Shown: positions 1 through 8,897 of the stretch, piece by piece
How positions within the stretch are numbered: position 1 is the first letter of the stretch
Layout of the letters: each line of letters begins with the position of its first letter
Assembly (NCBI GenBank): GCA_913063155.1
Contig: CAJXYU010000004.1
Span: forward strand, 186,001-250,000
Direction of reading: 5' to 3'
Origin: an uncultured Desulfovibrio sp.
Lineage (GTDB): Bacteria; Desulfobacterota; Desulfovibrionia; Desulfovibrionales; Desulfovibrionaceae
Length of the DNA stretch: 64,000 nucleotides
Made by a program: the position numbers and the translations under genes
The notes under the pieces: generated by a model
Database searches by the model: none
The model's input: only the letters and a program-made list of their open reading frames with translations
What the model was told of the DNA's origin: nothing

Positions 1-830
1 GCATCAGCACATCCTTTTTCGGCGGCTTCATCATGGCCCTGGCTCTGGCAGGAATCTACAAACTGATTTCAAGAAAAACGGCCTATTGGAAGGCATGTGC
101 GCTGGCTTTTGGACTCATTTGCGTCCATATCTGGCTCGATCTGGCCACTTCCTACGGCACCCAGTTGCTGGCTCCGTTTTCCGATCATAGGTTCACCCTG
201 GACGCCCTCTTCATCATCGACCCCATTTTTACTCTCGGAGTAATTACGTTCATTCTTTTCTCCCTATTCAAAAGTTCCAAAAGCAATATGATAGCAACCT
301 GGGGATTGATCTTCATCTTCGCCTACCCCGTCGCGACCATGGCAATAGGCAGCACTCTGGAAGCGCTGGTCAAAAAACAGTATGAACGAAGCGGGTTCAC
401 TTTTAACGAGTACGAATTCATTCCTGACGCCTTTACCCCGCTCTATTGGAAAGTCATCTCCCGGGAAGGCGAAGAATACACCTTGACCTTGGTAAACACT
501 TTCATCCCCGGCAAAGAATATCCCATGAAAAAAGGAAGCCATGCCGACCATGCACTCCTCGAAAAGCTGGGACGGCAAGACTCCATATTCACCACTTGGG
601 AATGGTTTGCCCGCTATCCTGTTCAGGAAACCCTCCAAACCGGCCAAGGCACCACCATCCTTTTCCGGGACCTGCGGTTCAGCAGTGTGCATCCCATTTT
701 ATCCAGCCTGTTCAACAGGGGGCAAGATACGCCCTTCACCCTCAAAGCCGAGTTGGATGAAAACGGAGATCTGGTCAGCTGGGAGCTCAACAGGACCACA
801 CGCCGATTCGTACGGCAGGCCATGGAATGA
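1..830 (+). CDS. Membrane-bound metal-dependent hydrolase, YdjM/DUF457 type (5' partial)
   Basis: The reading frame is already open at position 3, so the true start lies upstream and at least 275 residues are present. The N-terminal part has several hydrophobic segments. It carries the motif HIWLDLATSYGTQLLAPFSD, in which His, Asp and the GTQLLAPFS block match the COG1988 family of inner-membrane proteins annotated as putative metal-dependent hydrolases. The C-terminal half is soluble and less conserved. The stop overlaps the next start in an ATGA junction, so the two genes are probably translationally coupled. The substrate is unknown. The family call is fairly secure; the enzymatic role is known only by family annotation. 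Confidence 0.75.
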   Translation, partial: ISTSFFGGFIMALALAGIYKLISRKTAYWKACALAFGLICVHIWLDLATSYGTQLLAPFSDHRFTLDALFIIDPIFTLGVITFILFSLFKSSKSNMIATWGLIFIFAYPVATMAIGSTLEALVKKQYERSGFTFNEYEFIPDAFTPLYWKVISREGEEYTLTLVNTFIPGKEYPMKKGSHADHALLEKLGRQDSIFTTWEWFARYPVQETLQTGQGTTILFRDLRFSSVHPILSSLFNRGQDTPFTLKAELDENGDLVSWELNRTTRRFVRQAME

Positions 831-1702
831 TCGAATCCTTTTGGTTTCCTCTTTCCCTGGCCACTGCAATCCTCTCGGCGGGCGAAGCCACAGTGCTCCG
901 CCACTTCTTCTCCGACTTGCGCGCCTGGGAAATGACCGCCAAGCCATTCGTGTTCTCAACGCCTTTGTTCATCCTGGCCATCGTACTCATGCCCCTGCCG
1001 GAACTGAAGCCGGGCTTCTGGCCGCTCATGGCCATCACTGCTCCCCTGACGACGGTGGGCATCTTCTTCAACCTGAACGCCTTCCGACTGGCCCCCATTT
1101 CCCTGACCATGCCGATGCTTTCCTTCACCCCGGCATTCGCTGTCATCACCGGCTTGCTTTTTCTCGGGGAAATGCCTTCTCCCATAGGTCTTGTCGGCAT
1201 TCTGCTCATCATCTCCGGCAGCTATATCATCAACATGAACTGCCGAAACGATGGGATTACCGGCCCTTTCAAAGCCATCCTCCGCGAACGCGGCACCCGC
1301 TACATGCTTTTCGCCGCACTCCTTTACGGAATCTGCTCGGTACTTGGAAAAATGATGGGCCTGCGTTCCTCTGCGGTGTTCACCGGATCTTCCATCTTCG
1401 TCGCCATCGGCTTTTTCGTCATCATCACTTCTCTCATCACCGGACGGGCCAGCACAAAAGCCCTGCTGTCCAGCCCCTTGGCGACCCTGCTGGCCGGAAT
1501 CATGATCTTCCTCGAAATTCTCTGCCACAACGTCGCCATATCTCTCATCGATGCCGCCTACATGATTTCCATCAAACGGCTCAACGGCATCTTCGGAGTC
1601 CTGTTCGGCTGGCTGTTTTTCAAGGAAGACAACATCGGTTCACGCCTTGCCGCAGCCGCTCTCATGAGCGCCGGCGCAATCATGATCGTACTTTTCAGAT
1701 AA
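827..1702 (+). CDS. EamA/DMT-family transporter
   Basis: This 291-residue protein is almost entirely hydrophobic, with about ten predicted membrane segments in two similar halves, as in the drug/metabolite transporter (EamA) superfamily. The first half contains the family-like stretch APISLTMPMLSFTPAFAVIT followed by LFLGE and a further helix ending in GSYIINM. The second repeat ends with FGWLFFKEDNIGSRLAAAAL. The start overlaps the preceding stop by four bases. The substrate cannot be read from sequence; metabolite or amino-acid export is typical for the family. Confidence 0.8.
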   Translation: MIESFWFPLSLATAILSAGEATVLRHFFSDLRAWEMTAKPFVFSTPLFILAIVLMPLPELKPGFWPLMAITAPLTTVGIFFNLNAFRLAPISLTMPMLSFTPAFAVITGLLFLGEMPSPIGLVGILLIISGSYIINMNCRNDGITGPFKAILRERGTRYMLFAALLYGICSVLGKMMGLRSSAVFTGSSIFVAIGFFVIITSLITGRASTKALLSSPLATLLAGIMIFLEILCHNVAISLIDAAYMISIKRLNGIFGVLFGWLFFKEDNIGSRLAAAALMSAGAIMIVLFR

Positions 1703-1784
1703 ACTGCACTTCGTTCCTGTTTTCTGCTATGATCCATCAACTCCGTAATGAGGGGATTTTTCGACCTCGTGAAAAGGAATACTC

Positions 1785-3116
1785 ATGCAGCAATACGACG
1801 TCGTTGTAATAGGAGCAGGACCTGCAGGAGGCGGAATAGCTGTTTCCCTGGCCCAGGCAGGTAAGCAGGTTGCCATGATAGAGGCCGACGGTGTCGGCGG
1901 CGTTTGCCCCCTCCGAGGATGCAACCCCAAAAAAGTACTCATGTCAGGCTCCGAGGCGGTTGAAACGGCCCGACACCTGGAGGGAAAAGGGATCACAGGG
2001 CGACCAGTCATCAACTGGCCCGAGTTGGACGCCTTCAAACGTTCCTTTGTGGCCCCGGTGAGCAGTCGGGCGGAAAAAAGCTATCAATCTTACGGTATCA
2101 ACATCATCCACGGCAGAGCCGAGTTTACCGGCCCCAACTCCGTTCAGGTAAACGAACAGCTCCTGAAAGCGGAAACCATCTGCATATGCACAGGATATGT
2201 ACCGAACATCCCGAAAATCCCGGGAATCGGGCACACCATCACCAGTGACGACTTTCTTACCATGCACACCCTGCCCCGACATATGGTTTTCATGGGCGGC
2301 GGCTTCATCGCTTTCGAGTTTGCGCACATGGTTGCCCGCGCCGGAGCCCGGGCGACGGTACTTGTCCGCTCGAACCGAGCTTTACGCGGCTTTGACGGCA
2401 TATTGGTGGACAAACTCATCGAAGCCTCCTTCGAGGCCGGAATAGATGTACGCCTGAACACTCCGGTGGAGTCCTTTGAAAAACACGAAGACGGAATTTC
2501 GGTGAACACCCGGAAAATCACCTTTGAAGCTGATGCAGTAATCAACTGCTCGGGACGGGTACCGGCGCTGGAGGGGCTTGGCCTGGACAAGGCGGGCATC
2601 AAGGCGGCCAAGGATGGAATTCCCGTCAATGAACACATGCAATGCCTGACGGCACCCCACATTTATGCCGTCGGCGACGTAGCCTCAACTCCGTACGCCC
2701 TAACCCCGACAGCCAGCTACGAAGCAGATATCGCGGCACGCAATATCCTTGAGCCGGGATCGGCGACCATCAATCTGCGGGGAGTTCCCAGCGTGGTCTT
2801 CACTCTGCCGCCCCTTGCCCGCATTGGCTTGACGCAGGAACAGGCCGACATGGAAAAGATTCCCTACAAGATAGTGGAAAATGAGTTGGTGGACTGGTTC
2901 CCCTGGCAACGCTTGGGGGAAAAGCATGGTGGCTGCAGGATTCTGGTGGACGAAAACGGGCAAAAGGTTCTGGGCGCACATATCCTCGGGCACCATGCCG
3001 AGGAACTGGCCAACACCTTTGCCCTGATCATCCGGCATGGAATCCCGCTGGAAAAACTGCGCGACACCCTGTGGACCTACCCCACCAGCGGTTATTACAT
3101 CAAATACATGTTCTAG
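1785..3116 (+). CDS. FAD/NAD-dependent disulfide oxidoreductase (glutathione reductase/lipoamide dehydrogenase fold), atypical active site
   Basis: The N-terminus shows a GAGPAGGG dinucleotide-binding loop and the redox pair GGVCPLRGCNPKK (C-X4-C), both diagnostic of class I pyridine nucleotide-disulfide oxidoreductases. A second Rossmann motif (MGGGFIAFEFAHM) binds NAD(P)H, and AVGDVA contacts FAD. The C-terminal dimerisation domain ends in YPTSGYYIKYMF, where glutathione and mercuric reductases have HPTxxE. The His-Glu pair that activates the thiol is therefore absent. I recall related proteins with a YPT...IKYM-like tail, so this may be a subfamily trait. The substrate is unknown. The stop codon overlaps that of the convergent downstream gene within a CTAG. 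Confidence 0.85.
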   Translation: MQQYDVVVIGAGPAGGGIAVSLAQAGKQVAMIEADGVGGVCPLRGCNPKKVLMSGSEAVETARHLEGKGITGRPVINWPELDAFKRSFVAPVSSRAEKSYQSYGINIIHGRAEFTGPNSVQVNEQLLKAETICICTGYVPNIPKIPGIGHTITSDDFLTMHTLPRHMVFMGGGFIAFEFAHMVARAGARATVLVRSNRALRGFDGILVDKLIEASFEAGIDVRLNTPVESFEKHEDGISVNTRKITFEADAVINCSGRVPALEGLGLDKAGIKAAKDGIPVNEHMQCLTAPHIYAVGDVASTPYALTPTASYEADIAARNILEPGSATINLRGVPSVVFTLPPLARIGLTQEQADMEKIPYKIVENELVDWFPWQRLGEKHGGCRILVDENGQKVLGAHILGHHAEELANTFALIIRHGIPLEKLRDTLWTYPTSGYYIKYMF

Positions 3117-4138
3117 CCGCGACCCGGCATCAGGTAGTGATAAAAGTCCTCGCCCAATTTATGAGTAGGAGTCACCTGCCCTTCAACCACGAACCCCTGC
3201 GGCGTGAAACCGGAATCAGCATATTCATCCGGCGCGGAATATCCGCTTTCGGGCGAAAGGATCAAAGACATGTTCGCTTCCCGACTATAGGCGATGATAC
3301 CATCAGGATAGAACATGGCGCCTTCCTTTGCCGACGACAGGGAGTGCAGCAAGGCCTTGTAGCGATCAAAAAAATTCCATGGCTTGAGCATCCGCTGCAT
3401 GCCGGAAAGCATTTCATTGACCACGACCACAGGTTTGAGGCCGTTGAGCCAACGATATGATTGAGCCCTTGCCGGATCAATATTCAGGACATCTCCGGCC
3501 CCCAAGGCTCGGACGAGGTCGTGAGTGCGCTCCCCGGCCAAAGGATCGTTGATGAACCCGCGAATGACGACCTCTTTGAAACCGTTGCGCCTGGCATGGA
3601 TATGCAGGGCAACCTGCAGAATTCCCGAGGCCGTGCCCAGGTCGATTCCCACGTAGCGGCTCAGGTTGTCATCCGGAATTTTCAAGGAAATAATATCCCG
3701 CAGCACATGGGCCATGCGCGGAGCATCCGCCAGCACGCGCAGAGCGCCCGAAAGCTGACGCATCCTGTTCATGAGTTCAATATTGTCTTCGGGCTCGTTC
3801 AGACTTTGGTGTCTGCCGAAGTTTTCATAGAGTGCGGCCAATTCGTGAAAGGGCACTGCCCGGTCATAGGCGGCATCGTCCACGTAAGCACAGAAGTATT
3901 TGACCACGACATTGAAAAGCCGTCTGTCGGTAACCTCGTTCCCGGGGTCGCTCAGGACGGCGATGTCCGCAGCAAGGGAAGTCTCTGTATAAAAGTCCGG
4001 AGCAATGCACTCCCTCCCTGCGCCAAAGCCGGCGGTAAAATTCCTGGCCTGCATCCCTGCGGAGGTTATGGGGGAAAGGTGGAATACTTCCGCATCAAGC
4101 AGAGGCCGGACTTGGGATTCACTTGCTGTATGTTTCAT
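3113..4138 (-). CDS. Conserved protein with SAM-binding-like Rossmann motif
   Basis: The 341-residue protein contains YVGIDLGTASGILQVALHIH in its middle third, which resembles methyltransferase motif I (DxGxGxG), and VVVVNEMLSG where motif IV would be. I do not recognise a characterised family. The open frame continues upstream to 4348, but that extension would run through the tRNA-Gly gene. I therefore place the start at the ATG at 4138, which has only a weak GGAT upstream; the ATG at 4147 is an alternative. It is convergent with the oxidoreductase gene and shares the CTAG stop. A methyltransferase-like role is inference. Confidence 0.6.
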   Translation of the reverse strand: MKHTASESQVRPLLDAEVFHLSPITSAGMQARNFTAGFGAGRECIAPDFYTETSLAADIAVLSDPGNEVTDRRLFNVVVKYFCAYVDDAAYDRAVPFHELAALYENFGRHQSLNEPEDNIELMNRMRQLSGALRVLADAPRMAHVLRDIISLKIPDDNLSRYVGIDLGTASGILQVALHIHARRNGFKEVVIRGFINDPLAGERTHDLVRALGAGDVLNIDPARAQSYRWLNGLKPVVVVNEMLSGMQRMLKPWNFFDRYKALLHSLSSAKEGAMFYPDGIIAYSREANMSLILSPESGYSAPDEYADSGFTPQGFVVEGQVTPTHKLGEDFYHYLMPGRG

Positions 4139-4265
4139 TTTCGGCATCCATTTTGGGCTGGGAAATGTTTTCCGATGCCCGGGAATGTGCACAGACCGTA
4201 CCGCTGATTTCTGCTGTGAAGAAAAAAAATGAACTTCCAGAAAATTTCCCGAAATACCGAGGAAC

Positions 4266-4293
4266 AAAAAAAGGCTGAACCTTTCGGCCCAGC
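4266..4293 (-). terminator. Rho-independent terminator of the tRNA-Cys/tRNA-Gly transcript
   Basis: On the minus strand, GCTGGGCC-GAAA-GGTTCAGC forms an 8-bp stem (two G-U pairs) with a GAAA loop, followed directly by seven T residues. It lies just past the 3' CCA of tRNA-Gly. Confidence 0.8.
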
Positions 4294-4303
4294 TTTGGAA
4301 AGA

Positions 4304-4378
<75 letters not shown>

Positions 4379-4385
4379 TCAATTT

Positions 4386-4460
<75 letters not shown>

Positions 4461-4533
4461 TCATTGTGTGCCGCGGAATTGGCTTCAATCGCCTGCTCGC
4501 CGATGACGAGCTGTCCCGCTCACGAGGGATATG

Positions 4534-4562
4534 CTTTTATCCGGGGTACCCGTAGCTGTCAA
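4534..4562 (-). promoter_or_regulatory. Sigma-70-type promoter for the tRNA-Cys/tRNA-Gly operon
   Basis: The minus strand has a consensus -35 TTGACA (4562-4557), a 17-bp spacer and a -10 of TAAAAG (4539-4534). Transcription would start near 4527, about 65 bases before mature tRNA-Cys. Confidence 0.6.
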
Positions 4563-4642
4563 GCAAATATTCGAAAAAATTTCAAGAAAGCTTTCCGAAT
4601 ATCCCCAATGAAAGAAACGCTTTACTTTATACGGTTTTTTGG

Positions 4643-4671
4643 TTTACGCATCCCTTTTAGTTCCGTATATT
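4643..4671 (+). promoter_or_regulatory. Sigma-70-type promoter upstream of dksA-like gene
   Basis: TTTACG (4643-4648) and TATATT (4666-4671) are separated by exactly 17 bp, predicting a start near 4678 and a leader of about 48 nt before the ATG at 4726. Confidence 0.55.
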
Positions 4672-4725
4672 AGTGGGAAATCTAACAAACTGAACATATT
4701 CTTCCAAGCTACAGGAGGACTGTGT

Positions 4726-5088
4726 ATGGAAGCAAAGGATATCCAGTACTTTCAGGAAGTTCTCACCGGAATGCTCAACGACATATTGGAAAAGAGCGAA
4801 GCCACCATTGAGGACATGACAGAATCCGGCGAAGTCTACGCCGATCCTGCGGACAGGGCCACGGCCGAATCCGATCGGGCATTCACCCTTCGCCTGCGGG
4901 ACCGCGAACGCAAACTGATCAAGAAGATCAATGAAGCACTCGCACGGATCGAAGACGGCGACTTCGGCATCTGCCAGGAGTGTGGAGATGACATCAGCAT
5001 CCCCAGGCTCAAGGCCCGCCCCATGACAACCTTGTGCATCAACTGCAAAAGCAAGCAGGAAGAAGACGAAAAAGTACGCGGGGATTAG
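4726..5088 (+). CDS. dksA: DksA/TraR-family RNA polymerase-binding transcription factor
   Basis: The 120-residue protein has an N-terminal helical coiled coil and a C-terminal four-cysteine zinc finger, CQECGDDI...LCINCK, typical of DksA/TraR proteins. These insert into the RNA polymerase secondary channel and, with ppGpp, adjust rRNA and amino-acid promoters. An acidic stretch DPADRATAESDRAF sits at the expected coiled-coil tip. The start at 4726 is chosen because AGGAGG lies eight bases upstream; an in-frame ATG at 4639 would sit inside the promoter region. E. coli DksA is about 151 residues, so this is a short version. The family is certain; equivalence to DksA rather than a paralogue is likely. 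Confidence 0.88.
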   Translation: MEAKDIQYFQEVLTGMLNDILEKSEATIEDMTESGEVYADPADRATAESDRAFTLRLRDRERKLIKKINEALARIEDGDFGICQECGDDISIPRLKARPMTTLCINCKSKQEEDEKVRGD

Positions 5089-5106
5089 AACCGCTTCACT
5101 ATCATC

Positions 5107-6618
5107 ATGGAAGCCACTTTCTTCCGTTTCCTCGTGGCCGAGCTTGGCCCACTGCTGGCAGGCCGCAGGATTGAGAAGATTTACGGCCCAGCCCCCGGAG
5201 TATGGACCTTCAAACTCCAATCAAAAGGGGCACAGCAGTATCTGCTGTTCAGACCCGCCAAATCGGCGGGTCATCTCTTTATTGCTCCCGTCAAACCCGC
5301 CAATCCGCAGCAAGCCCCATCTCAGGTGATGTGGTTCCGCAAGCGTGTGCAAGGCCGCAGGCTCATGCAGTCGTTCGCGGACTGGCCCACCCTGCGGCTG
5401 GCCTGGCAGCTGACGCCGTCCCAAAGTGAGGGCCATGAAGACTTCCTGCTTTTCGACGTCCGTAACGGTCTGCGATTGCTCAATGAGCTGCCGCAACCCT
5501 TCGGGCAGGAGCCGGAGTGGCCCGCTCTGGAGGACATCCGGGAAAACGACGAGATCTGGCGGGACTATCCGCACATATCCCCCTCTTTACGCAAACGACT
5601 CAGGGCCCTCCCGGAGAAGCAGGCCCATGCAGCCTATTTCAAGATAGTCACCGGCGAGGCGAGTGCATTCCACTGCACTATCGGCAAGGGCGCCAAGCCG
5701 CCGCTGGCATGGCAGAACACAGAGCAGAGCATCTCCTTCGACACCGCCTTGGAAGCCGCCAATCACTACGGCGCCGAGTCGCTCTTCCCGCTTCTGGAAA
5801 TGGAAGACGGCAAGGAAGACAAGGCCCGGATCAAATCCGAACGCAAGAGAATAAAACGCAACCTGGATCGCCTGGACCAGGAAGAGAACCGGTTGCGCGG
5901 GTTCATAGCCAACAAAAAGCAGGCCGAAGCCCTCCAGGCGGAGCTCTATCGGCTCAAGGAACTGGAAGGAATGGAATCCGTGGATGTGAATCATCCCACA
6001 GAGGGGCCCATGACTGTTGCTCTCAACCCGTTTCTCTCAGTCACCGAAAACATGGAGCGCTACTTCAAATTGGCGGACAAGGGAGTACGCGGCCTTGTCC
6101 ATGTGCAGCGGCGCAGAAAAGAGATGGAAGCGGCGGTGAAGCAGCTGGACAAAGGCCAGACGCCGGCCCGCCGGCTTGCTCCGACAAAAAAAACAACGAC
6201 CGACACCCCGATTTTGCCCAAACGCTTCAAGGGGCTGGCCGCATCAGTTTTTATCTCCAGTGACGGATTCACCATGGTTCGAGGCAAAAACAAAAGAGCC
6301 AACCACGACATCATCAGCAAGGCGGCCAATACATTCGACTACTGGCTGCACGTCAGCGACGGCCCCAGTTCCCATGTGATCCTGCGCAGGGATCACCCAC
6401 AGCAGGAAATTCCCGAGTCCACCCTACGCGAGGCGGCCATCCTCTGTGCTCTCAAAAGCTATCGGAAAGATGACGCACGCGCTGACGTCATGTACGCCTT
6501 GGTCAAAGACGTGCGCAAAGTCAAAGGATTCGCACACGGCCAAGTGGTCGTCAGAGACACCCTGGGCGCCATCCGCGTGGAACTCGACCCAAGCCTGGAA
6601 CAAAAGCTCGCCAAATAA
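5107..6618 (+). CDS. NFACT-family protein (RqcH/FbpA/Tae2-like)
   Basis: Domain order matches NFACT proteins: an N-terminal NFACT-N region (from LGPLLAGRRIEKIYGPAPGV), a charged coiled coil (about residues 235-285), and a C-terminal NFACT-R module with MVRGKNKRANHDIISKAAN and DYWLHVSDGPSSHVILRRD. RqcH binds stalled 50S-peptidyl-tRNA complexes and adds C-terminal alanine tails. At 503 residues this is shorter than the roughly 570 of firmicute members. In the segment where I expect the Asp-Arg pair needed for tailing in B. subtilis RqcH, I read ADWPTLRLAWQL with no DR. The gene begins 18 bp after dksA, so the two may be co-transcribed. Function in ribosome quality control is inferred. Confidence 0.8.
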   Translation: MEATFFRFLVAELGPLLAGRRIEKIYGPAPGVWTFKLQSKGAQQYLLFRPAKSAGHLFIAPVKPANPQQAPSQVMWFRKRVQGRRLMQSFADWPTLRLAWQLTPSQSEGHEDFLLFDVRNGLRLLNELPQPFGQEPEWPALEDIRENDEIWRDYPHISPSLRKRLRALPEKQAHAAYFKIVTGEASAFHCTIGKGAKPPLAWQNTEQSISFDTALEAANHYGAESLFPLLEMEDGKEDKARIKSERKRIKRNLDRLDQEENRLRGFIANKKQAEALQAELYRLKELEGMESVDVNHPTEGPMTVALNPFLSVTENMERYFKLADKGVRGLVHVQRRRKEMEAAVKQLDKGQTPARRLAPTKKTTTDTPILPKRFKGLAASVFISSDGFTMVRGKNKRANHDIISKAANTFDYWLHVSDGPSSHVILRRDHPQQEIPESTLREAAILCALKSYRKDDARADVMYALVKDVRKVKGFAHGQVVVRDTLGAIRVELDPSLEQKLAK

Positions 6619-6641
6619 AAAGGCGCGAAAAATCGCGCCTT
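6615..6641 (-). terminator. Rho-independent terminator for the murein hydrolase gene
   Basis: The inverted repeat AAGGCGCG...CGCGCCTT (6620-6627 / 6634-6641) is followed on the minus strand by TTTTTATTT. It lies between two convergent genes; the plus-strand side has no T tract. Confidence 0.75.
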
Positions 6642-6666
6642 CATGACAGAATCACATTCTCCCCGA

Positions 6667-7674
6667 TCATACGATCCTGTTCAACGCCGGAATCTGAAGT
6701 TGATTCAAAGCGATGTCCTTTTCACGCTCCAGACGTGACTTCACGCTGGCCTGGACTCGAGAGGACGAAGAGCCGAATTGGCCCTTGCGACGGTCGTAGA
6801 CCCCCTCTATGAGCCGCTGGTTAAAATCGCCCCCCTTCTCGGCTCCCATAAAGGAGTCGATGACCTTGTTGAAAATACGGGATGCGCCAGTAGCGCCATG
6901 CTGAACCGAGGTGCTCCAGAGTACTTCCTGCACCACTTTGGGCGCGTTGTTCATATCTATGCCTGTGGCCTCCAGGATCTTGCTCCGTGCCGGTTCATAA
7001 GTTTCCTTGCGAATGAAAGCCGTCTGCAGCCTTTCGAACTCCTCTGAGTCTTTCCCGGCCAGTTCCCTCCAGACTTCAGGCATTTTTCCGTTCCTGGACC
7101 CGGTATTGGCCGGACCGGCATTCTTGAGCAACTCTGCCCACTCGGGCTTTTCCCTGCCCAGGAAGGAAATGAAACGATCCATGGTACCGACCTTGGAGGC
7201 GATCTGATACTTGCCGTAAGAAGTCCCACCCACACGGTCGTAGCCAATGGCCTCGGAGCCGCGCGAACCGGATTCAAACATGGCCGACAGACTGCCGAGG
7301 ACCTCCTTGATTTCCGGACTGGCCATGGCAACCGCCTGCTTCGCCTGCTGGGGGATGGCCTTGCCTTCATACGCACGAATAGCCTTCATGGGCCGCATAC
7401 GGCCGGAACTCTGCTGCATGATGCGGGTGATGGAAGACAGCGCGTCGAACATGAGGGCGTCATTCATGATTCCTGCATCGAAGCCGGAAGCGGGTTGACC
7501 GCCGGTTTTCTGCGGAGAATTCATGTCGAACAGACTGTTGGCCATCTGCATCTGATTCTGGAAGGCGGCCTGAAGCTGCTTCAACTGGGCAGGGTCAGTG
7601 ACCTTTCCATTTCCCGTCTTTACAGGATTGATGGTCTGTAAAACATCATAAATCTTGTCGGCGCCAAAACTCAT
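6667..7674 (-). CDS. Predicted peptidoglycan hydrolase with VgrG3-C-like/chitosanase-like domain
   Basis: The 335-residue protein has an N-terminal Gln/Met-rich helical region (residues 1-125) and then a block with FESGSRG, DRVGGTSYGKYQIAS, AGPANTGS and VLWSTSVQHG. I recognise this as the lysozyme-like domain seen at the C-terminus of the T6SS effector VgrG3 and in phage and chromosomal hydrolases. The glutamate of FESG is the likely catalytic acid. No signal peptide is evident. A GAGG lies about eight bases before the ATG. There is no nearby phage or T6SS gene, so a role in cell-wall or secretion-apparatus assembly is only inference. Confidence 0.65.
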   Translation of the reverse strand: MSFGADKIYDVLQTINPVKTGNGKVTDPAQLKQLQAAFQNQMQMANSLFDMNSPQKTGGQPASGFDAGIMNDALMFDALSSITRIMQQSSGRMRPMKAIRAYEGKAIPQQAKQAVAMASPEIKEVLGSLSAMFESGSRGSEAIGYDRVGGTSYGKYQIASKVGTMDRFISFLGREKPEWAELLKNAGPANTGSRNGKMPEVWRELAGKDSEEFERLQTAFIRKETYEPARSKILEATGIDMNNAPKVVQEVLWSTSVQHGATGASRIFNKVIDSFMGAEKGGDFNQRLIEGVYDRRKGQFGSSSSRVQASVKSRLEREKDIALNQLQIPALNRIV

Positions 7675-7769
7675 AGCACAACCTCGCTGTCAATTTTCCG
7701 TCAGCCGCTTTGACGGCAAAAAGATGAAAGCAAAGTGTGTGCCTATCCTGACAACACGCTGATTTATCA

Positions 7770-8897
7770 CTAAAAATTGTATTGAGAATAGCGCAGATCC
7801 CCGCGCATATGCTCCATGAGCTTGCGGTGACCGGAAGGAAAGGCATATTGCCCCAGTTGCTGCGGTTGCACAAAGCAGCCCTCAACGGCTTCGTGAAACA
7901 CAGGAGAGGGGGCGGACACAAGGCTCGTACATTGATAGCAATGCAAGGTTACCCGATACTTGGTGTAACTGTACTTGACCACAGTGATTTTCTCCACGGG
8001 CTCAACGGTCAATTCCACTTCTTCCAGGTATTCGCGCACCACGGTATCCTCGGGCTTTTCTCCCTCTTCAATGACACCGCCAGGGAATTCCCAAAGCCCG
8101 GGCCAGACATCGTCAGGCCGCCTTTTCTGAATAAGAACTCGCCCTTCGTGAAAAAGCACGCCAGTGGCCACATCAACCTTGACAACTTCCCTGGGCGAAG
8201 CCGGTACTGGGCGCTGATCCACGACTCCCCGCTTCAAACTCAGACAAAACGACTGCACCGGACACATGTCACATACAGGTTTTTTCATGCATACGAGTTG
8301 CCCCAGTTCCATAAGGGCCTGGTTGAATTCCCGAGCATGTCCTTCGGGAAGCAAGGCTTCCGCCTCGCCCTTGACGCGATCGTGAAAAGCAGGGGCGTTG
8401 AACGGTAGGTCCATGTTCAGAAGACGGGCAAAAACCCGCTTCACATTGGCGTCGATGCAAACGTTCGGGGCATTGAAAGCAATGCTGGAAATGGCGCCGG
8501 TAGTATACTCCCCTATCCCGGGCAGAGAGCTGATGTCTTCAGCGGAAGAAGGGAATTCGCCGTTGAATCTTTCCCGGATGGTTTTGGCGGCCTTGAGTAT
8601 GTTCCGTGCGCGCGAGTAATAGCCGAGCCCTTCCCAAAGCTTGAGCACATCATCCTCTTCAGCCTCGGCAAGAGACTCAAGATCAGGGTAGCTTCCCATC
8701 CAGCGCTCGAAATAAGGCACCACTCGCCCCATTTGCGTCTGTTGAGCCATGATCTCGGAAATCCAGACTTGATATGGATCATAGAGCTGCCGCCACGGTA
8801 ACTTTCGGCCATTGGCCAGGAACCATTTCAGCAACGTCTGTGTAAATGCATTGGTGTCCACGCAGTGGGAGATACTAGGCCTTGGCTTGGTTGGCAA
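7770..8897 (-). CDS. mutY: A/G-specific adenine glycosylase MutY
   Basis: MutY removes adenine mispaired with 8-oxoguanine. The N-terminal glycosylase domain shows [11 protein letters not shown] (catalytic Glu), the helix-hairpin-helix [17 protein letters not shown] and the catalytic Asp in [14 protein letters not shown]-terminal NUDIX-like domain ([14 protein letters not shown]) recognises the oxidised base. The Fe-S ligands read C-X5-C-X2-C-X5-C, whereas the usual first spacing is six. The longest start is TTG at 8897, overlapping gpmA by 23 bases; GTG at 8861 would avoid the overlap but lacks a Shine-Dalgarno sequence. It is probably transcribed with gpmA. Confidence 0.93.
   Translation of the reverse strand: MPTKPRPSISHCVDTNAFTQTLLKWFLANGRKLPWRQLYDPYQVWISEIMAQQTQMGRVVPYFERWMGSYPDLESLAEAEEDDVLKLWEGLGYYSRARNILKAAKTIRERFNGEFPSSAEDISSLPGIGEYTTGAISSIAFNAPNVCIDANVKRVFARLLNMDLPFNAPAFHDRVKGEAEALLPEGHAREFNQALMELGQLVCMKKPVCDMCPVQSFCLSLKRGVVDQRPVPASPREVVKVDVATGVLFHEGRVLIQKRRPDDVWPGLWEFPGGVIEEGEKPEDTVVREYLEEVELTVEPVEKITVVKYSYTKYRVTLHCYQCTSLVSAPSPVFHEAVEGCFVQPQQLGQYAFPSGHRKLMEHMRGDLRYSQYNF

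Noticed and set aside
541-1809. Long plus-strand frame (422 codons) covering the first two genes
   Set aside because: It is Arg/His/Pro-rich and out of frame with two recognisable membrane proteins; high-GC codon bias opens such shadow frames throughout the window.
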